64,000 bases of DNA. It comes from Anaerocolumna sedimenticola. GTDB taxonomy: Bacteria; Bacillota; Clostridia; Lachnospirales; Lachnospiraceae. The notes beneath the pieces are model-generated. The model was given only the letters and a program-made list of their open reading frames with translations, made no database searches and was not told the origin of the DNA. Shown here one piece after another: positions 26,035-35,445 of this stretch; the first letter of the stretch is position 1; each line of letters starts with the position of its first letter. The stretch is from positions 1,701,001 through 1,765,000 of the forward strand of contig NZ_CP048000.1 in NCBI RefSeq assembly GCF_009931695.1. Reading direction: 5' to 3'. The position numbers and the translations under genes are program-made.

Positions 26035-27435
26035 ATGGAAAAACCTATAGTTATATTTGGAGCTTCTGGTGCTGGCCGAAAAATATCTGAAGTAATAGAT
26101 AAACTTAATAAAGAAATTGAGTTTTTTGTTGATAATGATAGTAATAAATGGAATACCTTGTTTTGCGGGAAAGTCGTGAAGTCGCCACAATCCTTATTGT
26201 TACATGATTATACAATAGTTATGGGTAGTACACATGTAGAAGAGATAGAAAATCAACTGGAGGAAATGGGCCTTATTAATAATCTTGTATATGGAGATTG
26301 TTTTAAATTAGAATATATAATAAAGAGTATTAAAGAATTTCAAGCTATGCCAGTTGGCATTAATAGTGCAGTCAGTCCGGAAGTTATTATTGATATTAGT
26401 ACAGGACCACCAATGTGTGGTGTATGGACCTGGTCATTTCAACAGGCTGAGATGTTGTATAAAAGAAATCATAAAGTTGCTTTTTTTTATTCAAACGATA
26501 GAGATAATATACCTAAGAATGTTGCAGCTCATACTTACATTTTTGATTTTCCTGAAAAAGGATATATTGAAACTATTATGGACATGGCTCGCATCGTTAT
26601 TGATAATTTACCATGTACAGTAATAATTAATTTTCAAGGCGAAATGATGTATGCGGCTATAGCTGCAAAAATTTTATATCCTAATGATATAAATATAATA
26701 TCTATCATTCATAATGATGACCGAGATGTATGTTATAAAAATAAATTGATTGCAGAATATATTGATAAAATAGTAGCTGTCAGTATAGATATAAAGAATA
26801 AAATGATAATGGATTACGGAATTTCATGTGAAAAATTGTTTTATAAAGAAACCCCAATATTTTATAATAAAAAATTTATAAAACAATACAATATTAATGC
26901 ATCACAACCTATTGTTATAGGATATGCGGCAAGATTGGAGATTTACCAGAAAAGAGCGGATTTACTTATCCCGTTTATTAATATTTTAGACGAAAATAAA
27001 TGTAATTATCAGTTATTAATAGCAGGAGATGGTACATTTCATAAGAAATTAGAAGAATATGTTAACGGCAGAAAAGATAATTCAGTTCGATTATTAGGAA
27101 GAATTGAACGAGAAAATATGGAGGAATTCTGGGAAAAGTGTGATATATTCATTAGTCTATCAGAATTTGAAGGTTCTTCAATATCACTTCTGGAGGCCAT
27201 GTCGAAGGGGGTAGTTCCTGTAGTAACAGAAGTAAGTGGGACAAATGAATTTATCATTAATGGAGAAAATGGATTTGTGTACCCAATAGGTAATATTGAG
27301 AGTATTGGGAAAAGAATTATAAAGCTTGACAATAATCGAAGTGCATTGATAAAATTGGGTGATTGTGCTAAGAAAGTTGTGAGGATGAAATGTAATCCGG
27401 ATGATTATATTAATTTTATCGAACAATTATTATAA
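26035..27435 (+). CDS. Glycosyltransferase (GT4) with an N-terminal Rossmann module
   Basis: Residues 1-95 are a nucleotide-binding-like unit (PIVIFGASGAGRKISEVID, FFVDNDSNKWN, IVMGSTHVEEIENQL) resembling those in PglD-type proteins. The remainder is a GT-B family 4 transferase: a middle segment NIISIIHNDDRDVCY, IGYAARLEIYQKRADLLI, LLIAGDGTFHKKLE and the catalytic ISLSEFEGSSISLLEAMSKGVVPVVTEVSGTNEFI. ATG 26035 has GGAG eight bases upstream, so I prefer it to the GTG at 26026. From about here to 34 kb the DNA becomes visibly more A+T-rich. Confidence 0.87.
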   Translation: MEKPIVIFGASGAGRKISEVIDKLNKEIEFFVDNDSNKWNTLFCGKVVKSPQSLLLHDYTIVMGSTHVEEIENQLEEMGLINNLVYGDCFKLEYIIKSIKEFQAMPVGINSAVSPEVIIDISTGPPMCGVWTWSFQQAEMLYKRNHKVAFFYSNDRDNIPKNVAAHTYIFDFPEKGYIETIMDMARIVIDNLPCTVIINFQGEMMYAAIAAKILYPNDINIISIIHNDDRDVCYKNKLIAEYIDKIVAVSIDIKNKMIMDYGISCEKLFYKETPIFYNKKFIKQYNINASQPIVIGYAARLEIYQKRADLLIPFINILDENKCNYQLLIAGDGTFHKKLEEYVNGRKDNSVRLLGRIERENMEEFWEKCDIFISLSEFEGSSISLLEAMSKGVVPVVTEVSGTNEFIINGENGFVYPIGNIESIGKRIIKLDNNRSALIKLGDCAKKVVRMKCNPDDYINFIEQLL

Positions 27436-27458
27436 GGTATTATTGGAGGATGAACATA

Positions 27459-28718
27459 TTGGACTATACACCACTTATATCAATAATTATACCTACTTAT
27501 AATAGAGCTAAAACAATAGTAGCTGCTGTTAAAAGTGTGTTAGAACAAACTTTTATAGATTTTGAAATTATAGTTGTAGATGATGCTTCGATAGATAATA
27601 CGGGAGAATTAATACAAGAGTTACAAGATCAGAGAATTCGATACATAAAAAATGATCATAATAAAGGGGCTAATGCTTCAAGAAACATAGGTATTTTACA
27701 TTCAAAAGGTAGTTATATAGCTTTTCAAGATAGTGATGATGTTTGGCGAAAAGACAAATTAGAGAAACAGATAGATCTAATTATAAAAGCGGATAAAAAT
27801 GTTGGAGTGGTATATACAGGATTTATGCATCATAGAGGAAAAAGAATTGATTATATACCATCAAAGAGTATATCGCTTTATGATAAGAATGGTGGTATAT
27901 ATCAATATTTACTGCTTACAAAGATTAATATTGTATCCACTCAAACAATATTAGTAAAGAAAGAGTGTTTTGATACTGTTGGGGTCTTCGATGAAAATAT
28001 GCCTAGGCTGCAAGATTGGGAAATGTGTATACGATTAGCACAGAAGTATGAGTTTATTCTTATCGATGAACCATTGGTAGATGTTTATTTTACCAGTGAA
28101 AGTATATCTGCTAATCCATTAGCTTATATAAAAGCTAGATGTATAATGCTTAGGAAGTTTTATGATTACAAAAATAATCTAGAAATGTTTAATTACGTTT
28201 TAAAAGACATTTTATGTTTTTCTGCTGAAAATTTCTTAATTAGAGATTGTATAGACATTTTAGATGAGTATTTTAATAAACAGATTTTAAATACTGGGAT
28301 TTTAGTTGATTGCATGATTTCTATTAATGAAAAAAGGGAAAAATTCAGAAGTAATTATTATACTATAAATAAATGGTTAAATTTAATCGAAAAAGGCTTA
28401 CGTATCGACCAATATTTAATATCAAAAGGTTATAAAAATATTGCGATATATGGCTTAGGAGAGTTGGGCAGGCATATATATAATGGATTTAGGGATTCTG
28501 AAATTATAATAGATTATGCAATTGACAAATTAAAAGGAAATTATTCAGATATTAATATTAATGTTTATTCTTTAGAGGAAAAATTAAAACCAGTAGATGT
28601 AATCATAGTGAGTGTAATATATAATTTTAAACAGATTGAAAAAGAACTGCAGAAAAAAATTACATGTCCAATTTTATCATTTGATAGTATTATAGACGAT
28701 ATGCTAAACGAATATTAG
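27459..28718 (+). CDS. GT2 glycosyltransferase with a C-terminal Rossmann module
   Basis: The N-terminal 230 residues are a GT2 transferase: ISIIIPTYNRAKTIVAAVKS, IVVDDASIDNT, NKGANASRNIGI, AFQDSDDVW (metal site) and RLQDWEMCIRLAQ. The last 100 residues (KNIAIYGLGELGRHIYNG, IDYAIDKLKGNYSD, VDVIIVSVIYNF, CPILSFDSI) form a module that returns almost unchanged in the free-standing protein at 29571. An SD of GGAGG at 27445-27449 is nine bases before TTG 27459; ATG 27450 touches the SD and is less likely. Confidence 0.88.
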   Translation: MDYTPLISIIIPTYNRAKTIVAAVKSVLEQTFIDFEIIVVDDASIDNTGELIQELQDQRIRYIKNDHNKGANASRNIGILHSKGSYIAFQDSDDVWRKDKLEKQIDLIIKADKNVGVVYTGFMHHRGKRIDYIPSKSISLYDKNGGIYQYLLLTKINIVSTQTILVKKECFDTVGVFDENMPRLQDWEMCIRLAQKYEFILIDEPLVDVYFTSESISANPLAYIKARCIMLRKFYDYKNNLEMFNYVLKDILCFSAENFLIRDCIDILDEYFNKQILNTGILVDCMISINEKREKFRSNYYTINKWLNLIEKGLRIDQYLISKGYKNIAIYGLGELGRHIYNGFRDSEIIIDYAIDKLKGNYSDININVYSLEEKLKPVDVIIVSVIYNFKQIEKELQKKITCPILSFDSIIDDMLNEY

Positions 28719-28734
28719 GTGCAAGGAGGAAGAA

Positions 28735-29556
28735 TTGAAGAAAATAGCATTAGTTATACTTAATTATTTGAATTATATTGATACCTTTGATTGTGTAAAC
28801 AGTATTATGCAATATGATTATAATATATGTGGAATAGTTATAGTTGATAACGGCTCAAATAATCAGTCATATCACATTATAAAAAATAAGTATATACATA
28901 ATCCATTAATACATGTATTAAGAGAAACTAGTAATTTGGGTTTTGCTAAAGGAAATAATATTGGCATCAATTATGCTAGAAAAAAATTACTGGCAGAATA
29001 TGTATTAGTCGTTAATAACGATACTATTTTTATTAATAAAGATTTTATAAAAAATATGTTGCAAGAAGTAAAACCAGGAATCGGGGTATTAGGTCCGAAA
29101 ATTTTACTTAAAAATAGACGTATACAAAATGAATATAGTATTTATACAAACTTTTCGGATATTTTAGCTTTTTATTTAGTATTATGGTCATATTACTTTA
29201 ATGTGGATGTGATAGGACATATAATTGAAGAAAAAATGTTAAAAAATAAGACAAAAACTAAAGTTTTACATGGATGTGCGTTACTATTTACACCGGAGTT
29301 TTTTAAGTATTATAAAGGATTCTATCCAAAAACATTTTTATATAACGAAGAAGCCATTCTTTATAATATGTTGAAAAAAGTAAAACTTAAACAGGTATAC
29401 GTTACAAATGCAATAATATTGCATAAAGAAGATAGATCATCAAAACTAAGTTATAAGAATGCCAATAATATAAGACTGAAACATAATATAAAGAGTTTTA
29501 AATATATATTTGTTACAATGTTGTTACCATATAGTAGATTAATACAAGATAATTAA
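28735..29556 (+). CDS. Family 2 glycosyltransferase
   Basis: The 273-residue protein has a GT2 core: IALVILNYLNYIDTFDCVNS, IVIVDNGSNNQS, TSNLGFAKGNNIGI, LVVNNDTIF (metal site) and GVLGPKILLKN. The C-terminus (FLYNEEAILYNMLK) has the conserved acidic segment of this group, followed by a basic tail. It starts at TTG 28735 behind AAGGAGGAAG, seventeen bases after the previous stop, in the same operon. The donor and acceptor are unknown. Confidence 0.87.
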   Translation: MKKIALVILNYLNYIDTFDCVNSIMQYDYNICGIVIVDNGSNNQSYHIIKNKYIHNPLIHVLRETSNLGFAKGNNIGINYARKKLLAEYVLVVNNDTIFINKDFIKNMLQEVKPGIGVLGPKILLKNRRIQNEYSIYTNFSDILAFYLVLWSYYFNVDVIGHIIEEKMLKNKTKTKVLHGCALLFTPEFFKYYKGFYPKTFLYNEEAILYNMLKKVKLKQVYVTNAIILHKEDRSSKLSYKNANNIRLKHNIKSFKYIFVTMLLPYSRLIQDN

Positions 29557-29570
29557 AGGAGAATGTTAAT

Positions 29571-30047
29571 ATGAAAAAAGGAATAGTTGGTTTATTATCA
29601 TTAATTTTAGGAACAGCATTTGGTGCATCGGGGGTTAATTATTTAAAAAATAAAACAATATTAGAAAAAGAAAAGAAAGTGGACAAGTTTAAAAGTTATT
29701 ATAATATGCTAAATCAGTGGTTGATATTAAAACAAGAAAATAAATCTTTTGAAAAATATTTTATCGATAACGAATTTAAGACAATTGCCATTTACGGAAT
29801 GGGGGAAATGGGTAATCGCTTATATGATGAATTGAAAAATTCCAACGTTGAGGTTAAATATGCCATTGATAAAAATGCAGAATCTACCTATTCTGAATTA
29901 AATGTAGTGAACTTGGATGATGATTTAGAAGAGGTTGATGTAATTGTTGTAAGCGCAATATTTGCTTTCGATGAGATAGAAGAGCAATTGAAGGATACGT
30001 TTGATTGCCCTATTGTCTCTCTGGATGATGTAGTTTTTGAATTATAG
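29571..30047 (+). CDS. Membrane-anchored Rossmann-like module
   Basis: The 158-residue protein has one N-terminal membrane segment (IVGLLSLILGTAFGASGVNY, about 4-23), a charged linker (YYNMLNQWLILKQENKSFEKYF), then TIAIYGMGEMGNRLYDEL, YAIDKNAES, VDVIVVSAIFAFDEIEEQL and CPIVSLDDVVFEL. This matches the C-terminal module of the GT2 at 27459, including the WL-L linker before it. It looks like a tethered regulatory or nucleotide-sugar sensing unit of the glycan machinery, but no function is known to me. AAGGAGAATG is the ribosome binding site. Confidence 0.75.
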   Translation: MKKGIVGLLSLILGTAFGASGVNYLKNKTILEKEKKVDKFKSYYNMLNQWLILKQENKSFEKYFIDNEFKTIAIYGMGEMGNRLYDELKNSNVEVKYAIDKNAESTYSELNVVNLDDDLEEVDVIVVSAIFAFDEIEEQLKDTFDCPIVSLDDVVFEL

Positions 30048-30094
30048 TAAAGTTTTTACCCATTACAATTAAAGAAGGGAAAAATGTTTTTAAA

Positions 30095-31236
30095 ATGAAA
30101 ATGAATAAAACTAAACTTATTGCATATTATTTGCCACAATTTCATGAGATTGAAGAGAATAATAGATGGTGGGGTAAAGGCTTCACAGAATGGTGTAATA
30201 CAAAAAAAGCTAAACCCTTATATTGGGGGCATTATCAGCCTAAAACACCTCTAAATAAAAATTATTATGATTTATCAAAGCCAAAAGTTATGGAAATGCA
30301 GGCTAAAATGGCAAAGGAATATGGTATTTATGGGTTTTGTTTTTATCATTATTGGTTTAACGGTAAAAAACTACTTGAAAAACCTGTGGAGGATTTATTT
30401 AAAAACAAGGAGATAGATATTAATTATTGCTTGATGTGGGCTAATGAATCATGGACGAGGACCTGGGATGGTATTAATGGTAATAATAGTACCCTTATAA
30501 AACAGGAATATGGAAAGGAAGAAAACTGGAAGAATCATTTTTTATACCTAAAAGAATTTTTTATGATAAAAGATATATTTGTTGTGATGGAAAACCGGTT
30601 TTTTTGATTTATAAAGCAAAAGATATTCCCAATTGTGATGTCATGTTGGAATATTGGAATAGTTTAGCCATACAATATGGATTTCAGGGTATATACTATA
30701 TCCAGGGAGATTCATTTAATGGTTATTGTAGAAAAAGTAAAAAATTTGATGCTATCGTAGAGTTTGAACCTAGAAAAACAGTTGCGGGAATCAAAGATAA
30801 CAGATGGAATGAAATTATAAGAAAGGCTGCATACCCACTGCGAAAGTTACCTATTATCGCAAAACATTATTATATTCAAAGAAACTACGATGAAATTTAT
30901 CATAATATAATAAAACGTAATTATAAGAGAAGAGGAAAAAAGGTATATCTAGGGGCATTTGTCAACTGGGATAACACACCAAGAAAAGGAGACAAAGGAG
31001 AGATATTTATTGGAGCATCACCATCTAAATTTAAAGCATATCTCTCTAAGCTTATTTCTATAAGTAATAAATATGATAATGAGTATTTGTTTGTTAATGC
31101 ATGGAATGAGTGGGCTGAAGGTGCATATCTAGAACCAGATGAAAAAAATGGTTTTGAATATCTTAATGCAGTACATGAAGCTTTAAATAATAGAAAGAAT
31201 TATAATTGTGAATCAATGAATAGATATGGCATATAG
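30095..31236 (+). pseudogene. WbsX-like glycan enzyme split by a frameshift
   Basis: Two reading frames, 30095-30607 and 30604-31236, together make one WbsX-type protein (family of LPS/O-antigen enzymes). The first holds LIAYYLPQFHEIEENNRWWGKGFTEW, GFCFYHYWFNGKKLLEKP and LMWANESWTRTWDG; the second holds VMLEYWNSLAIQYGFQGIYYIQ and LFVNAWNEWAEGAYLEPD. The break lies at a run of six T (30557-30562): one more T would restore FFYDKRYICCDGKPVFLIYK. So the gene is disrupted by a single-base loss, by a reading error, or is phase-variable. The second piece begins at TTG 30604 without a ribosome binding site, so it is probably not made separately. Confidence 0.83.
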
Positions 31237-31262
31237 CGTAATTTTTTATTAATGGAGGAGTT

Positions 31263-32411
31263 ATGAAAAAGAAGATTAATGTTTTATTGGTTTCTCATGA
31301 TTCTTGCTTAAATGGAGCTCCAAGATCAATGGTTAATCTAGCTACATCGCTAAGGAAATATGGTGTAAATCCTTATATATTAATACCTTATCATGGGGAC
31401 ATAGAAAAAGAATTAATAAGACATCGACTTAAATATTTTATTATTCCGTATAATAAATGTTTTAGAGTGATTGGAAATAAAAACCTATTCTATGAGTGTT
31501 TTAAAGAGTTTAATAATTATGTATCATTAATAAAAATTATATCACTTATAAAAAAATTGAAAATAGATATAATTCATTCAAATTCCCTAGCGGTAGATGT
31601 AGGTGCTATGGCTTCTTATATTTGCAGGTGCAAACATATATGGCACATAAGGGAATTTATGGAAGAAGATTTTGGATTTGAACATTATTTTAAAAAGAAA
31701 ATTGAATATCTAATAGGAAAATCAGATAAGGTTATTGCAATATCGGAAGCAATAAATAAAAAATATAGTAAGTTATACCACTTGTCTGATATTATAACAA
31801 TATATAATGGCTTACCAGTTGATAAGTATGAGATTAAAAATAAAGAATTATTTCCTGAACCATATATAAATCTTATAATATCTGGAACCATATGTGAAGG
31901 CAAAGGGCAAATAGAAGCTATTGAAATGATGGAACAGTTAATGATTTTAGGATATAAAAATATATATTTATATATAGTTGGTTCGGGTAGTATAGATTAT
32001 GTAAATCAGCTGAAAAATACAGTTAAAAATAAAGGACTTTTAAATAATATTAGATTTCTTGGTTTTAAAAATGATATGCAGCAAATAAGAAATAAAATGG
32101 ATATAGAATTAGTCTGTTCCAAGAATGAAGCATTTGGCCGTGTAACGGTAGAAGCTATGCTAAGTAACCTATTAGTTATTGCTGCTAATACAGGAGGAAC
32201 GAGAGAAATTGTTAAAGATAAAGTTAATGGATTATTATATAAACAGGGAAGTGTTACTGATTTAGAAAAGAAAGTACTCTTTGCTTTAGAAAATAGAAAT
32301 TTAATCACTCAATATATTCATAGAGCAAAAGTCGATGCAAACAATTTATTTAATATCACTAATACTGTACAAAATGTAATAAAAGTATATGAAAGTTTAA
32401 TAGGCAGGTAG
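31263..32411 (+). CDS. Family 4 glycosyltransferase
   Basis: The 382-residue GT-B protein opens with NVLLVSHDSCLNGAPRSMVNLATSL, the acceptor-side glycine-rich loop, and has IDIIHSNSLAVDVGAMASYI. The donor half shows ISGTICEGKGQIEAIEMMEQL, LYIVGSGSIDYVNQLK, RFLGFKNDMQQI and the catalytic ELVCSKNEAFGRVTVEAMLSN, then AANTGGTREIV. It most resembles capsule and exopolysaccharide GT4 enzymes. GGAGGAG gives a strong ribosome binding site. It lies in the A+T-rich operon core. Confidence 0.87.
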   Translation: MKKKINVLLVSHDSCLNGAPRSMVNLATSLRKYGVNPYILIPYHGDIEKELIRHRLKYFIIPYNKCFRVIGNKNLFYECFKEFNNYVSLIKIISLIKKLKIDIIHSNSLAVDVGAMASYICRCKHIWHIREFMEEDFGFEHYFKKKIEYLIGKSDKVIAISEAINKKYSKLYHLSDIITIYNGLPVDKYEIKNKELFPEPYINLIISGTICEGKGQIEAIEMMEQLMILGYKNIYLYIVGSGSIDYVNQLKNTVKNKGLLNNIRFLGFKNDMQQIRNKMDIELVCSKNEAFGRVTVEAMLSNLLVIAANTGGTREIVKDKVNGLLYKQGSVTDLEKKVLFALENRNLITQYIHRAKVDANNLFNITNTVQNVIKVYESLIGR

Positions 32412-32505
32412 TTATATGTATGGATAAAACGATTATTTTAATTCATATGTTAAAAATATATAGTGACTTATAAAATCAAATAAGTACTTGGAGATGGAAA
32501 TAAAA

Positions 32506-33933
32506 ATGAAACCTGATGAGACATTAGAGCAATTTATTAGATTTGAAGCGGAACAAGAATTTTTTAAATTGAAGATTAATGATATAAATTATTGGCATTA
32601 TATTAGATTTTTTTTCTTTATGGCAATTTTAGAGGCTAAACATGGTATAATCAATAGAAATAATTATCAAAAGAATGCCAAGACTACTAATAATATAATT
32701 AAACAAAGTGATAAATTTATTTTTAAAAATCCTTTATTTGTAAGACATAAGGATGTTTTGGTATTTAACCATCCTAGACGAATTAAGCAGAATAATTTTT
32801 ATAAATGTGTATATACGGATGAGTGGCTTAAGGAATGCGAATTCTCATATTATGTCTTTGAGGAACCCTATTTAGGAACAAATTTAGTACCTATAAAAAC
32901 AAAAAATATAAAATATCTCGATATAAATTGGTATGGAAAGTTTATAAATCTAAAAAAATCAAAATTAGATTATAAAACATCTACTCCTCTTTCTATAATT
33001 TTTAATAAACTTGAAATTGAATTTGCTATTAAATTTACTAACCAACAAAAGAAAAATATTGCAAAGACAATGAATGATCAAATTGCAAATAGAGATTTTT
33101 TGAAGAAATGTTATAAACATATTTTAAAGAAAATTAGCCCCCAAGTCATAATATTAGTAGTTGCATATAATTTTGGACATATGATGATAATTGAGACTGC
33201 TAAAGAGATGGGAATTCCCACTATAGAACTGGAACATGGTATAATAGGGAAAGGGCATATTGCATACAATTTTGCTGAGAAATTAAACTTGGAATCATTT
33301 CCGGATTATATATTTGCATTTGGAAAATATGATATTGACACTCCAAGATATCCGATTAATAAAAAATATATAATTCCGGTAGGATCTACTGAATTAGAAA
33401 TGCAGGCTTTGAACTATAAAAATAAAATTAAGAAAAGAAATAAAAAAGTAATTACTTTTTTATCTGATGGCACAACCGAATTGATGCAATGTGCTGCAGA
33501 GCTATCAAAAATCATAGATAATCTTGAACTTGAAATTATTATTAAATTACATCCATCTGAATATGCAAATTGGAGAAAAATATATCCATTTTTATTAAAT
33601 ACCAAAATCCAAGTTGCTGATGATTCTAATCATAATATTTATTATTATCTTGCTGTATCAGATTTTGTCGTAGGATGTGCTTCTACAACAATGTACGAAG
33701 CAACTATTTTTGACACTGAAATTTTAATATTCAAATCAGGTCAATATTATCGGTCTGCCGCATTGGTAGAGAATAATATGGCTATTTATGTTTCTTCGGC
33801 AGAAGAAATAATAGAATATATTATTGAACCAAATAATATTAAGAAATTAAAAAAACAAAATTATTTTTTTTGTAATAACAGTAAAAAATTAATATATGAT
33901 GCGATAAAGTCTATTTTAGCAGAAAGAAAATAG
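32506..33933 (+). CDS. Putative GT-B type surface glycan transferase
   Basis: I do not recognise a named family. The 476-residue protein has a helical N-terminus, a middle VLVFNHPRRIKQNNFY, and a C-terminal half with VIILVVAYNFGHMMIIETAKEMGIPTIELEHGIIGKGHIAY, FAFGKYD, VITFLSDGTTELMQCAAEL, EIIIKLHPSE and DFVVGCASTTMYEATIFD. The EHG, KLHPSE and CASTTMYEA elements are those of capsule and sialyltransferase-like GT-B enzymes. I chose ATG 32506, with GGAGATGG upstream, over TTG 32488 and ATG 32494, which lie on the SD. No membrane segment is seen. Confidence 0.65.
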   Translation: MKPDETLEQFIRFEAEQEFFKLKINDINYWHYIRFFFFMAILEAKHGIINRNNYQKNAKTTNNIIKQSDKFIFKNPLFVRHKDVLVFNHPRRIKQNNFYKCVYTDEWLKECEFSYYVFEEPYLGTNLVPIKTKNIKYLDINWYGKFINLKKSKLDYKTSTPLSIIFNKLEIEFAIKFTNQQKKNIAKTMNDQIANRDFLKKCYKHILKKISPQVIILVVAYNFGHMMIIETAKEMGIPTIELEHGIIGKGHIAYNFAEKLNLESFPDYIFAFGKYDIDTPRYPINKKYIIPVGSTELEMQALNYKNKIKKRNKKVITFLSDGTTELMQCAAELSKIIDNLELEIIIKLHPSEYANWRKIYPFLLNTKIQVADDSNHNIYYYLAVSDFVVGCASTTMYEATIFDTEILIFKSGQYYRSAALVENNMAIYVSSAEEIIEYIIEPNNIKKLKKQNYFFCNNSKKLIYDAIKSILAERK

Positions 33934-34015
33934 AGGTTTGCCAGCATACATTTTAGTAAATAAGTATACTTAAAATATAAAACTTATAATATAAAACAAA
34001 ATAAAGGAATTAAAA

Positions 34016-34963
34016 ATGCCAGAACTTAAATTATACAGAGATTGTACAATAATGGAAAAACCTCCATTCCCTAAAAATATTATGATTGAATTAACAAACG
34101 CATGTAATCATAAATGTATTTTCTGTGCGCATGATAAAATGAAAAGAAAGATAGGAAACTGTGATAAAAATTTCATTTTTGACATCATGAAGCAAGCAAG
34201 AGATGCAGGAGCAGAAGAAGTGGGATTTTATATGACAGGAGAGCCTTTTTTAGTTAGTGCTTTGCCAGATTATGTCGAAAAAGCTAATCAGCTAAAATAT
34301 TCATATATATACATTACTACAAATGGTGTTTTGGCTAATGCTAATAAAGTAATGGAGTTATATAAAAAGGGGCTGAAAAGTTTAAAAATCTCAATAAATG
34401 CTGGAACAAAAAAAACATATGAGATTATTCATGGTAAAGATGATTTTGATAAAGTTATCGAGAACTTAAAAAATATAAAAGGGTTAAAAAAAGATAATAA
34501 TATAAATTTACCTATTTTTGTATCATTTGTTCGAAATAAATTAAATATGAATGAAATTGATAAATTAAGGAATCTAATAGAAGATTATATTGATCAATTC
34601 GTTATATATGATGCATATAATCAAGGCGGTAATATGTATGAATTGAACGACACTATAATGGTTGACGATTTTCATGGTGGGATTCAAATGCCTTGTAATA
34701 TGATTTTCAATAGAATACATATTACATATGAGGGATATCTAAATGCATGTTGTGTTGATTTTGATAATTTTATGGCAACCTCTGATTTACATAAAATAAA
34801 ATTAATTGATGCGTGGAATAGTGATCTTATGATTAATCTAAGAAGACAACATATGTCAGGAAATTTGAAAAGTAATATGTGTTACAATTGTATTAACAAT
34901 AAAAATACAAAAATTGCACCATTAAATAAAGAACTCTATGAAAGAGAAATTGAAAAATGCTAA
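34016..34963 (+). CDS. Radical SAM enzyme of the glycan cluster
   Basis: The 315-residue protein has the radical SAM iron-sulphur motif CNHKCIFC (Cys30, Cys34, Cys37), GFYMTGEPFL, ITTNGVLAN and LKISINAG. A C-terminal cysteine-rich part (CNMIF, ACCVDF, MCYNCINNK) resembles a SPASM or twitch region that binds a further cluster. Such enzymes in glycan clusters can alter sugars or peptides by radical chemistry; the substrate is unknown. AAGGAATTAAAA lies before the ATG. It overlaps the start of a broken dehydratase remnant by a few bases. Confidence 0.8.
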   Translation: MPELKLYRDCTIMEKPPFPKNIMIELTNACNHKCIFCAHDKMKRKIGNCDKNFIFDIMKQARDAGAEEVGFYMTGEPFLVSALPDYVEKANQLKYSYIYITTNGVLANANKVMELYKKGLKSLKISINAGTKKTYEIIHGKDDFDKVIENLKNIKGLKKDNNINLPIFVSFVRNKLNMNEIDKLRNLIEDYIDQFVIYDAYNQGGNMYELNDTIMVDDFHGGIQMPCNMIFNRIHITYEGYLNACCVDFDNFMATSDLHKIKLIDAWNSDLMINLRRQHMSGNLKSNMCYNCINNKNTKIAPLNKELYEREIEKC

Positions 34964-35404
34964 AAAATAAAGTAATTTTAATTACTGGCTGTGCAGGATA
35001 TTTGGTAAAGAGTTTTTGAAATGATATTCGAACAGTATTCACCTAAAAAAGTGATAACATATTCAAGAGATGAGTATAAGCAGAGTGTAATGAAATCAGA
35101 ATATGCTGATAAAATTGATATGAGCAAAGTCAGATTTTTTATTGGTGATGTACGAGATAAAGATAGATTATATAAGGCATTTGATGGGGGGGATTATGTT
35201 ACACATGCTGCTATGAAGCAAGTACCTACATGTGAATATAACCCATACACCTATCAGTACAAACTATCCTATGCTTATTTTATACAGCATAATAGTTACT
35301 TTAAGATTATTAAATATGGTGAAGAGAAGGGGAAAAATTACCGATCATTAACATTTTCCTATATTCCGGCACTAGCAGAAAAAAACGATATATTAATGAA
35401 GTAG
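34957..35404 (+). pseudogene. Broken PseB/FlaA1-type sugar 4,6-dehydratase remnant
   Basis: Pieces in different frames align in order with the N-terminus of UDP-GlcNAc dehydratases: NKVILITGCAGY (from ATG 34957), then FGKEFLK, then MIFEQYSPKKVITYSRDEYK and RFFIGDVRDKDRLYKAF, then YVTHAAMKQVPTCEYNP. Adding one T near 35000 and one A near 35020 would join the first three. After CEYNP the similarity ends and the rest of the enzyme is missing. The only long open piece is 35021-35404. It is therefore dead and may be a leftover of a pseudaminic-type pathway. Confidence 0.8.
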
Positions 35405-35445
35405 AAACTAAACATAGAGATATATTATTGTGGTATGGAGGAAGC

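Noticed and set aside
30557..30563. Programmed -1 frameshift in the WbsX-like gene
   Set aside because: In the zero frame the heptamer is A-TTT-TTT; after slipping, the P-site codon would not re-pair at its first base, and no downstream stimulatory stem was seen.
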